This document shows positions 10,868-19,053 of a stretch of DNA of 22,387 bases, in pieces. The DNA is taken from contig CALSCO010002359.1 of assembly GCA_943704415.1 (NCBI GenBank), forward strand, positions 1 through 22,387, in the 5' to 3' direction. The notes under the pieces were generated by a model, which had not been told where the DNA came from, did no database searches, and saw nothing but the letters and a program-made list of their open reading frames with translations. Positions within the stretch are counted from its first letter, which is position 1; each line of letters begins with the position of its first letter. Made by a program: the position numbers and the translations under genes. The stretch comes from Parvularia atlantis. Its lineage: Eukaryota; Opisthokonta; Rotosphaerida.

Positions 10868-11607
10868 GGCCGTCTCGGCTGGCTGCAACCTGAAACAGAC
10901 GTGGACGCCGGCTAGGGTGTAGGGGCACTGGCGCGCGCGTTTGTGCCGACTGCCCGGTTGCGGGTTTTGAGCGGCGACCGTGTGACCTCACCAAATGCGA
11001 GGCACGCGCAGTCGGTCAAGCACGGCGCGTGGATGAACGCGGCCGATGCGGCGACACGCTTCATGGACAGTGAATGCAAACTGCTGTCCTCGATTTGATA
11101 CAACATGTGGCCGCGCGTGAGCAAAGTGGAGGGAGCAGCAAGAAGAGCGCCAGGAACCGACACGTGCACCGTTGAGCACGCAGTGCCAATACATCGCGCT
11201 GGCCAGAAGCGCCCGTACCGCGGCGTCGCGGTGCAGTGCGACGTACTCAGGCTAGCAGAGGCTGAGGTCTGGAAATTTAGGCATGATTTGCCCCGGATCA
11301 TTCGAGTGGACGCGAGCAATCTCAGGCTGCCTCTGAGGCGCGACGATGCCCAGCCCAAGATCAGGCGCTGGCTCGAGCGGTTGTGTCGCCGCCGGCGTGA
11401 CCAGTGCACAGCCACTGTGACGCAGAGTGGCGCCTTCGCGCCCACCCGGGCCGCCATCCCGCTACCCCTCTGTTGTGTACGCCCCCCACAACGAAACCAG
11501 AGCGCGCGCACACGACACAGACACACACAGAGACACACTCACCACACACCGCGACAAGAGTTGCCCCCTCGCGCGCTCTCTCGCGCGGTTGCACCGGATC
11601 GCGCCGC
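10868..11607. other. 740-bp unassigned gap between NUP160 and ARPC4
   Basis: Between the NUP160 start codon and the ARPC4 stop. It should contain the NUP160 promoter and ARPC4 3' end, but is far longer than other spacers here. Both strands hold long open frames; their third codon positions look much less G/C-biased than the accepted genes and no family was recognised, so I do not call a CDS. A CA-rich stretch lies at about 11508-11560. No tRNA cloverleaf or known small-RNA motif was seen. Confidence 0.55.
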
Positions 11608-12545
11608 TCATTGGAACTGCGCACGCACCGGCACGGTCAGGCACGGTCACGCGCGCTCGCATGCGCACGGCACCTGCTTGAGGTACTCCTCGGCGACGAT
11701 GCGCGCGCGCGCGTTGAGGTTGAGCTTCATCTCGCTGATCTCCTTGTCGACGTCCTCCATGAATTGGATGATGAAGTCGACGAGCTTGTGCTTGTACATC
11801 TGCTCGATGTGGAAGTTGGTGATGAGGAAGCTGATGTCGTAGTCGACGCCGTTGTGCTGCGGCGCGAGCGGGCGCGAGGGCGTCAGCTGAGCGCGTCGAT
11901 TTTTGCGGTGCGGTGCGGTGCGCGGCGGCACCTTGACGGCCTTGCGGCGCAACACGACAAAGTTCTCGGCGCGCTGCATGAGGAAGCGCGTGAACTGCTT
12001 GCAGAGGATCTTCTCGATCTCGTCGGCCTGAGCGTCCCGCGCCAGAGCGTGAGGAAGGCGGCAAACGTGCGAGCGCGGGCGGACCTGCTTGATCTTGATG
12101 CTGATGCGCATCGAGTTGATCGAGCCCTCGATCAGCACGCGCTCGCCCTCTGTCCGGGAGATGACGAGCGGCGTGAGCAGGACCTCCTTGCTCGCGCTGC
12201 GGCGAGCGGGTCGGGTGAGGGGAAGAAAAGCGACGCTGCTGCTGCCGCGCGCACTTGGCCTCGATCTCGGGCTTGTTGTGGCGCTCGACGACCTGCGACG
12301 AGAAGTTCTCGAGGCACATGGCCGCGTTGAGCGACGCGCGGACGGCCTTGAGGTACGGCGCGAGCGTGGTCGACTGTGTTGTGTTTTCCGTGCACGGCTG
12401 CGGTCAGCAACCGCGGCACACAGTGCGCCCGCGCAGCAGGCACACGTGGCGGGGCAATGCACGTGCGGACGGGGCGCACGCGGGCGGGGGAGGCGTGTGG
12501 CAGGGCGCAGGGGACAAGGGGAGGAGGGCCAGCCTCACGCACCAT
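11608..12545 (-). CDS. ARPC4: Arp2/3 complex subunit 4 (ARPC4, 20 kDa) (6 exons)
   Basis: Core structural subunit of the actin-nucleating Arp2/3 complex, pairing with ARPC2 at the branch. Exons (minus): 12545-12543, 12373-12255, 12196-12085, 12027-11932, 11856-11674, 11616-11608; 173 aa (human 168). Family identity is very high: [61 protein letters not shown] and [19 protein letters not shown]. The first coding exon is only the ATG, directly abutting the donor GTGCGT, and is followed by a 169-nt intron, the longest in the window. The last exon codes only Phe-Gln-stop, giving an end equivalent to the human terminus (FLKNF). The gene is divergent from the RUN-FYVE gene with 96 bp between starts. 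The ATG-only exon is inferred from fit to the family N-terminus; an alternative in-frame upstream start was not found. Confidence 0.93.
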
Positions 12546-12641
12546 CGTCGCAGAAGACGAAGAAGGACGAGCAGCCAAAGTGCGCTGCGGTAACAGACGT
12601 GGCCGCGGGCACGCGTCGCTGACGTCACGCCTTTCCAGCCA
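12546..12641. promoter_or_regulatory. 96-bp divergent inter-start region (ARPC4 / RUN-FYVE-RH gene)
   Basis: Contains a perfect palindromic TGACGTCA (12620-12627), identical to the bZIP CRE/ATF site, 15 bp upstream of the plus-strand ATG. It also has a CCAAT pentamer (12639-12643) overlapping that ATG. These are motif matches only; their use as factor sites in this organism is unproven. Confidence 0.45.
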
Positions 12642-15600
12642 ATGAGCGCGTCGGAAGGTGCGTCCGCGTCGCCGTCACGGGCTGGACTGATCCCGCGCGC
12701 CCGTCCCTCCCCCAGTCGTCTACGGGCGACGGTGCCTGCTGCAGGACCTCGCCATCGCCACCGATGGCCTGCTGGCGCACGGGCCGGGCGCGGCCGAGAT
12801 GGTGCTGGACGAGGACGTGCACCTGCAGCTGTTCTGCGCCACGATGGAGGGCATCTTCCTCTACGGCTTCCAAGGCGCGCGGCGCGTGCCGCCGTGGTGC
12901 TGCGCGGCCAACCGCTCGCGCCGCGCGCAGGCGTGCCCGAGGGCTTCTTCAACACGCCGTGCGGCTACGACCGGTTCATCAAGGAGCTACCGCGCGTGCG
13001 CCGCCGTTACGGTTTCGCCGCGCGCGCGCGCACGGGGCTGAGACGCGTCTGCGCGTGAGACAGTTCTACCCGGACGCGAGCGGCGCCATCGCGGCCGTCT
13101 GGGGCATCTCCAAGCTCAAGACGGCCAACGGGCGCGGGCGCGCCTTCGTCAAGTTTGCGCTGATCGAGAAGAAGCTTGACCTGTACATGCTGGTGCGTCA
13201 TCGACCTCAGGGGCGGCCCGGCATGTCTGAGACGCGCGTGGTCGCAGGCGCTCGTGCACAACACCGAGCACGTGCGGTGCGTCGCGATCGCTGACGGGCG
13301 GCGCGGAAGCATCTCACCGTTGCACAGCACGTACTACATGGACGGAGCACTACTCCTCGCCTCGCCCGACGCCACCGACATGATCCGCATGGTCAGCGCG
13401 CTGCGCGTGATCAACTTTTCCCTGTTCCTGAAGGACTGCGACACGTCGCTCGAGAACGAGCGCGGCAACATCAAGAACGTCGGGTGCGCGTCCTTGTTTG
13501 GACAGCGCGTCTACGCTGACTGGGCCGCGCCGACAGCGTCAAGACCGGCAAACTGCTCAAGACCGACGCCGACCTGATCATGAGCGAGTGCTCTTGGTGC
13601 CTCTGCCGCACGACGCACGCGCTCGTGTCGGAGGACATGCAGCAGCTCTACCGCTGCCAGCAGTGCCATAAGCTGACGATGATCTGGTGCGTCACCGGGC
13701 GTACAAGCGTGCTGCTGTTACTCACACCGCGCGGCAGCTTCAACCACTGCGGTGCCATGGCACGGTGCTTGCCGCAGCGGCGCCTGCAGGAGGCCATCTG
13801 CGCGCTCTGCGCCGGCGACATCCACGGCTGGGTGCGTCGCGGCACGCACTGCGCCGGTCGGGCTGAGCGCCGTGCAGAAGGCAGGGCAGCCAGAGCAGCC
13901 CGCGACGGTCACGACGCCCAAGACGGCCATCGGTGACGCGCCCAAGCGCAAGACACGCACCGTCCGCGCCAAGACCGTCGCGCTGTACGACGCCGACGGC
14001 ACCGAGCAGCCACCACCGCAGCAGCAGCAAGAGCCCGAGCCGGTGGTGCCGGTGTGCGCGTGGACGACCGTGCACTCGTGCTGCATGCTGCTGACGGCCA
14101 TGCACGTGTAGGCTGTGCTGTCGAGCCGCGTCAGCGAGCGCACGCTGAACGTCGCCGTGGACGAGGAGCGCATCCTCGCCAGCGTCATCGCCCTGCCCGC
14201 GCCCGCAGAGCCGCCAGCACCCGCGGCACCAGCACTACCAGCACCCGTGGCACCGCCAGCCGCACCCGCAAAAACTGCGCCCCGTCTGCCAGAGCCAGAG
14301 CGAGAACCAGAGCCAGCACCAGCACCCGAGCCAGCACTCGAACCAGCAAAAGAGCCGCTCGCACCCGCAGCTGCGACACCACCACCAAATGAGCCGGCCG
14401 AGGCGTCGCAGCCGGGGCCGCAGGAGGCACAGCCGGAGGAGCAGGACGGCGACGAGACGGACGAGCCGATCGCGTGCGTGCACGTGCCGTGGCTGTCGTC
14501 GCTAGCACCGACCACGTGCGCGCCCCCAGCGCCCAGCCGCCGACCAAGATCTTCGAGGGCATGTTTGAGGTGCGCGAGACCGACGACGAGCGCACGGCCG
14601 AGCTCAAGCGCAAGCTGCTCATGCGCATCAAGGTGCACGCGTGCGCACGCAGTGCGTGCAGCCCGGCTGACGCGCGCGTGCATCAGGCCAAGTCCGAGGC
14701 CGCGCTCAGCCTGCAGCGCGTCGACGACGAGCCGGAGATCGACGCGGCCACGTTCCAGTCGCCCGTGCGCCAGTCGTCCACGCCGCTGATCTGTGCGCCG
14801 CATGACACGCGACGTGCCCGTGCCATGCGCTCACGCAGCCGCGCGCGGCAGCCACGCTGCTCGGGCCGTCGCCAAAGTCGCCGACGACGCCCACGAAAGA
14901 CCGCTTCAAGATGGCAGCCGAGCAGGAGGCCGACTACGCCGCGCTCCAGAGCAGCCCGACGAAGCCGAGCGAGATCGTCGTGACGCGTGCGCACTGGATG
15001 CCCGACAGCGACACGGACGTGTGCACGATCACGGGCTGTGGCGACGCCTTCACCTTCTTCAAGCGGCGGCACCACTGCCGGCGGTGCGCAGGACACTCTG
15101 TCTGTCGCGGCGTAACACACACTTGCGGCGGCGTCAGGTGCGGCGACGTCGTGTGCGACAAGCACAGCCGCAAGACGCTCAAGCTGAACGCGTTTGCCGT
15201 GCCGGACCCGAACGGCGTCGACTCGCGCGTCTGCGACGACTGCTACGCCAGCCACCACGCCAAGCTGATCGCGGCCGACCCGGTCAACGCCGCCGCGCCC
15301 GGCGACGCACCCGCATCGCCCGCACGAGCACCCGCCGCGCCCACCAGCATTGCGCGGCACCCGTCGACGGGCAGCAACGCAGAGCCGGCGTTTGACCAGG
15401 TGCCGTTCCACGTGCCCACGCGGCCCAAGACGGTCTCGGACATGTGCGGTGTGTGCCACATGCCGCTGCTGAAGGGTGCGCGTGTACTCGTTCGTGCGCA
15501 ATGTCCTTGTTGACGGGTCGTGCACAGGCATCGTCGCCAACCCGCGCTACTGCGAGGCGCTCGGGATATACTGCTGCCCGAGCTGCCACTCGGGCGGGAA

Positions 15601-16440
15601 GACGATCGTGCCGGCGCAGGTGCTGCGCAACTGGGTCTTTGCGCCGTTGCGTCGCCCGCCTGTGCGCCGCGCGTGCGCCGTCGCTGACGATGGCGTGCGT
15701 GTGCGACAGAATGGAGGTCTGCGACCGCATGCGCACGTTCCTCGTGTCCATGTACGACCAGCCATTCTACAACATCGACTTGCTCAACCCAGGCCTGTAC
15801 ACGACCGTGCCCAAGCTGCGGACGATGAAGGTGTATGGGCGAGCGCGCGCGCGGGCCGTGTGCGCTCACACATGCACAGGGCCTGCGCGACCAGCTCGGG
15901 CACTTGCAGTCGTTCCTGCTCACGTGCACGGCGGGCAAGCCCGAAAAGTGCGCAGCGGGCCGCGAGCACGCACGGCTCGCTGAACCGGCTGCGCCCAGGC
16001 TCGACCGGGTCATGCCGTTCGTGTCGACGTTTGACCCGCAGCGGTACTCGATGCGCGAGCTGGTCGAGCTCAATGACGGGACGCTGATCGACTACGTGAC
16101 GAGCGTCAACCGGGAGCTGATGGCGCACGTGTTTGAGTGCGACGTGCGTCGCCGCGACCGCCGCGGCCGCCGCTGCGATCCGCCGTGGACGCGTCTCACG
16201 GCGCACGCGCTGCCGCAGCTGTGCAAGGCCAAGGGCTTCATCTGCGAGATCTGCCGCGACCCCAAGCCGTTCTACTCGTTCCAGACGCAGATCTCGGAGC
16301 AGTGTCCCAGTGCGTGCCGCGTGGCGCATCGCGTGCGATCGATCTGACGGCGCCGCGCAGCCTGCCGCGCCTTCTTCCACAGCGAGTGCCGCCGGCAGCA
16401 GGACGCGTGCCCGCGCTGCGCCCGCCGCGGCAAAAAGTGA
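12642..16440 (+). CDS. RUN - zinc ribbon - FYVE - Rubicon-homology (RH/DUF4206) protein (20 exons)
   Basis: Predicted endolysosomal/autophagy effector of about 911 aa. Exons: 12642-12657, 12716-12874, 12931-12995, 13064-13192, 13248-13276, 13328-13483, 13537-13686, 13738-13831, 13878-14051, 14112-14473, 14530-14632, 14687-14792, 14852-15083, 15138-15475, 15528-15645, 15710-15830, 15880-15947, 15999-16143, 16219-16309, 16361-16440. Residues about 7-184 are a RUN domain (GRGRAFVKFALIEKKLD, YYMDGALL, INFSLFLKD). A Cys-rich module follows at about 205-262 (CSWC, CQQC, HCGAMARC, CALC). Then a Pro/Glu-rich linker (about 330-445). FYVE lies at about 563-628 (WMPD, RRHHCRRCG, RVCDDC); the sixth zinc ligand is His601 in place of Cys. 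The RH domain lies at about 694-911 (CGVC, YCCPSC, ICEIC, CPTC, CPRC). FYVE implies PI3P binding and RH suggests Rab7 binding, by family. Intron 2 is modelled as GC-AG; a GT-AG alternative (GTGCCG donor) exists. The 51-nt intron at 15948-15998 is in frame and stop-free, so it could be retained. Confidence 0.87.
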
Positions 16441-16566
16441 GGCTGTTTTGTCGTGCCTTGTTGTAGCTGCCGTGCTCTGCCCTGCCTCTGCGGTGCTCTG
16501 CTCTGCCGTGCGGTGCTCTGCCTTGCCCTGCCCTGCCCTGCCTTGCCTTGCTACACGAAAGAGACG
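16441..16566. repeat. Convergent spacer with degenerate CCTGC/TGCTC repeats
   Basis: 126 bp between the stops of the RUN-FYVE-RH gene (+) and the LIM gene (-). From about 16453 to 16556 it is built of degenerate CTGCC, TGCTCTGC and CCTTG units, strongly pyrimidine-skewed on the plus strand. It probably forms the 3' UTR of one or both genes. Confidence 0.75.
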
Positions 16567-17072
16567 TCACGCCCCGTCCGTCTCGCCGCTCTTGCCGGCC
16601 GCGCGGCTCGCCGCCTCCTGCGCCAGCCGCGGCTCGATCTTGTCGCCCTTGATCTCGCGGCCGCCCTTCGCGTGACGCGCGCGTCGTCGGCATCGCTCGC
16701 TCGCCGCGTTCGACAACGAGGCGCACCTCGTAGCCGTCGCGGCCGTCCTCGCGTTGCCAGCCGCTGCGGTTGGACGAGACCTCGCGCCAGTGCTTGGCCG
16801 TCTGCAGCAGCAGCGACGGGTCCTTGACGGCCTTGACGCGGCAGTTGATGCCGCAGAGGTAGTTGCCCTGCCGCACCCGCGCTGCGGCGTCAACAAGAAC
16901 GAGAACGAGAACGAGAACGGCGGCGGCGCACCTTGAACGGCAGGTAGCCCTTCTCGTTCGCCAGCGGCTTGCCGCACACGGGGCACACGAAGCACTCGAG
17001 GTGCACCGGCCCGCCCGGCAGCGACACAAACGCGCCCCCGACCTCGCCCTCACAGCCCAGGCACTTTGGCAT
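16567..17072 (-). CDS. Small single LIM-domain protein (3 exons)
   Basis: 126 aa. Exons: 17072-16932, 16867-16727, 16665-16567. One LIM zinc-finger pair fills the N-terminal half: Cys4/Cys7 (KCLGC), HLEC, CPVC and the final CGINC, where the last ligands are spaced by three residues. The remainder is polar and charged, with a conserved-looking amphipathic stretch (IKGDKIEPRLAQEA) at the end. LIM domains mediate protein binding, often with actin regulators; no partner can be named. Intron 1 has a (GAGAAC)n repeat at its donor end. Intron 2 uses a predicted AAG acceptor, so the last exon (16665-16567) is the least sure part. Its ATG is only 34 bp downstream of the stop of the bS18 gene on the same strand, leaving no room for a normal terminator plus promoter. 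Confidence 0.78.
16895..16918. repeat. (GAGAAC)n hexamer repeat in LIM gene intron 1
   Basis: Three exact GAGAAC units preceded by AAGAAC; on the transcript this is a GTTCTC pyrimidine-rich tract in the intron at 16868-16931, immediately upstream of a TTGACG branch-like motif. Confidence 0.9.
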
Positions 17073-17106
17073 CGCGTTGACAAAAAATGTGCAACAGGCA
17101 CAACGC

Positions 17107-18558
17107 TCAGCGCTTCTGCCCCCGATCAAACGACGCCGACGGCACCTCGCCCACCGCGCCCGTGCTGCCCGCACCCGCACCACCGGTGCTCTTGCTGCTG
17201 TTGTCGTAGCTGCCAAAGCCGCGCACGGCCGGGACGGCGTCAAACAGCTCGGACGGGTCGACCGGCAGCGTCTGCTCGCCGTCCTCGGCAAAGTGCTCCT
17301 CCATCTCCTCCTCGTCGTCCTCCGACCCTGCGGGTGTGTGAGGCGGCGGGCGATGGCGGGCGCGCGCAACACGCACCGCCCCAGAACTTGTCCTTGTTCA
17401 TGTCCTCGGGGAACTCCTCGTACGGCTCAAACACGGACGTGCGCGTGTCCTTGCCCATGTACGGCAGCAGCCCTGCGCACGCGCACAGCCTGTTAGTGCC
17501 TGCAATCGACCAGCGGACGGCGGCGGCCGCGCACCGAGCACGCGTGCGCGCTTGATCGCCTTGGTCACCTTGCGCTGGTTCTTCGCCGACAGCCCTGGCG
17601 AGCGCGCGCACACGGTCAGGGCAGCGTAGGCGTGCTCAGCAGCAGGCCACGTGCGCGCACCCGTGTACTTGCGGCTGAGGATCGCACCGCCCTCGGTCAG
17701 GAAGAGCGACAGCATGCGCGTGTTGCGGTAGTCGATGAACATGTTGTTGGTGCTGCGCGCGCCCGCCCGGCTCAGGCACGAGGCGCCGCGCTGGCAGGCC
17801 CGTCGCGAGCGCACTATTTGAAGATGTCGCGCTGGTCGCTGTACTTTTCCAGCAGCGGGTGGTGCTGCACCACGACCGGTAGCTTCATGCTGAAGAGGTC
17901 CCACGGCACCTGCGCGATCACCGTGAGCGCGTCGCACACGCACACGAGACGCACACACGCACCGGCCGTGGCTTTGGCGGCTCATCCGCGTCCGTCAGCG
18001 CCTCCTCCACGCGCCGCACCTCGTCGAGCGCGCGCCGCATGCGCTGCACGTATTCGTCCTCGGCCGCGGCCGTGTCCTCGCGCTCGGCCTCGTCATCGTC
18101 CAGCTCGACGTCGGACGGCGTCAGCTGCACGTCCTCCTTGTAGAACTCGCCGTCCTCGCCGTCGTGCAGCTCTTCGTCGCTGCTCCTCGCCCTGCCGTCG
18201 TCCTCGAGCTGCCCGTCGTCCACAAACGCCCGCGCGCGCTGCTCCGCCAGCTCCTTGAACGTCGGCATCCCGACGCCCTCTGCGGCGCTGTCGAGCTGGC
18301 TGCGCCGCGCCGCCGTCTCTGCGATGCCCGCCGCCGTCAGTCGCCGACGCGCGCTCTGTCTCATGGGACGCACTCTGCGCGCGCTCGGCCGTCAGCCGCT
18401 GGATCTCGGCGTCGCGCTCTGTTCGTCCGCGCCCCGTCAGCCGCGTCCGCGACACACACACACACACACACAGGCGCCGCACCGACGCCGCGCGTCCGCA
18501 GCAGCCGCACCGGCGCCGCCCGCCTCGTCCACGTGGCCGCCAGCCGTCTGAGCGCCAT
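17107..18558 (-). CDS. MRPS18: Mitochondrial-type small-subunit ribosomal protein bS18 with long acidic extensions (8 exons)
   Basis: 346 aa. Exons (minus): 18558-18483, 18418-18374, 18318-17963, 17909-17815, 17752-17661, 17594-17535, 17472-17377, 17327-17107. Residues 1-25 ([13 protein letters not shown]...) form an Arg-rich amphipathic presequence typical of mitochondrial import. The bS18 core lies at about 178-246: [18 protein letters not shown], the [21 protein letters not shown] block, and LLPY. This core binds 16S-type rRNA on the small-subunit platform. Around it are an Asp/Glu-rich N-terminal extension of about 130 residues and a C-terminal tail of about 100 residues ending in a Ser/Gly-rich segment, so the protein is over four times the bacterial length (about 75 aa). 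Intron 1 contains a (CA)10 tract. The gene is divergent from snapin with 35 bp between starts. A plastid role is possible in principle but no plastid signal is seen. Confidence 0.88.
18452..18472. repeat. (CA)10 microsatellite in bS18 intron 1
   Basis: About ten CA units on the plus strand, which read as GT repeats in the transcript, 10 nt after the GTGCGG donor at 18482. They offer many cryptic GT donors next to the real one. Confidence 0.95.
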
Positions 18559-18593
18559 TGCTGCTTCCGGCGAATCCCAGTGCGGCCGCGGGC
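18559..18593. promoter_or_regulatory. 35-bp divergent inter-start region (bS18 / snapin)
   Basis: All the DNA between two opposed start codons, the same length as at 2692-2726. It contains CTTCCGG and a GCGGCCGC palindrome but shows no overall dyad. Bidirectional promoter function is inferred from position only. Confidence 0.55.
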
Positions 18594-18976
18594 ATGGAGG
18601 ACCTCGGCGCGTCGACGCAGCACGCCCAGGAGCGGTTCGCGGCCGGGCTGGTCGAGACGCTCACGCCGGTGGTGCAAGAGCTCGACAGCAGCGTGCTCGC
18701 CGTGCGCGACAGCCAGATCGAGCTCTTCCGCGAGATCGAGCGGCTCTCGAGCGGTCCGTTGGGCGCCCCGCTCTCGCGCGCGCGCGCGCGCTAAACAACC
18801 GGCGCGACGCAGAGCTGCAGAAGTTTGCAGAGACCTCGCGCTCGCCCGCGCTCGACGCGTACGTGCAGAAGCTCGCCAACGCCAAGCGGCGCATCACCGC
18901 TGTCAACGCGACGCTCAAGGCCGCGCAGGACCGGCTGGACCGCGTCGCCGCATCGGCCGGGCGCCGCAAGCCGTAA
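18594..18976 (+). CDS. SNAPIN: Snapin (BLOC-1 / BORC subunit) (2 exons)
   Basis: Small coiled-coil protein of 107 aa (human 136). Exons 18594-18753 and 18813-18976, joined in phase 1. It aligns over its length with snapin: FAAGLVETLTPVVQELDS matches the FAEGLLEFLRPAVQQLDS region, then VRDSQIEL, SSELQKFAE, LDAYVQKLANAKRRI and a closing QDRLDRV helix. The intron uses an unusual GTCCGT donor; an intron retained up to the nearest stop would end the protein early. The family acts as a subunit of BLOC-1 (endosome to lysosome-related organelles) and BORC (Arl8 recruitment and lysosome positioning). It converges on the SVOP-like gene, 77 bp apart. Confidence 0.9.
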
Positions 18977-19053
18977 CGAGTGCGACGTGCTCATGTGGCG
19001 CGAGAGGCAGAAAGAAAGCGTACAGACAGGTGTATGTGGCGGCGGGGGGACGC
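18977..19053. other. 77-bp convergent spacer
   Basis: Lies between the stops of snapin (+) and the transporter (-). No gene or repeat was seen; the plus-strand sequence is A/G-rich at 19000-19030 and ends in a G6 run near 19050. Confidence 0.6.

Noticed and set aside
10912-11538. 627-nt minus-strand open frame between NUP160 and ARPC4
   Set aside because: Low-GC third positions and no recognisable motif; in GC-rich DNA stops are rare, so long frames arise by chance.
11105-11842. 738-nt plus-strand open frame overlapping the gap and the end of ARPC4
   Set aside because: It continues antisense through the well-supported ARPC4 exon, its codon third positions are not G/C-biased like the real genes, and no family is recognisable.
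18361-18558. Reading bS18 exon 1 straight through the CA repeat
   Set aside because: It gives a Cys-Val repeat peptide and then a stop; the GTGCGG donor before the repeat joins in phase to the next exon with a CTGAC branch motif and a CAG acceptor.
18754-18812. Snapin ending at the stop inside the GC-repeat after LSSGPLG
   Set aside because: Removing 59 nt with the GTCCGT donor restores an ungapped match to the second half of snapin.
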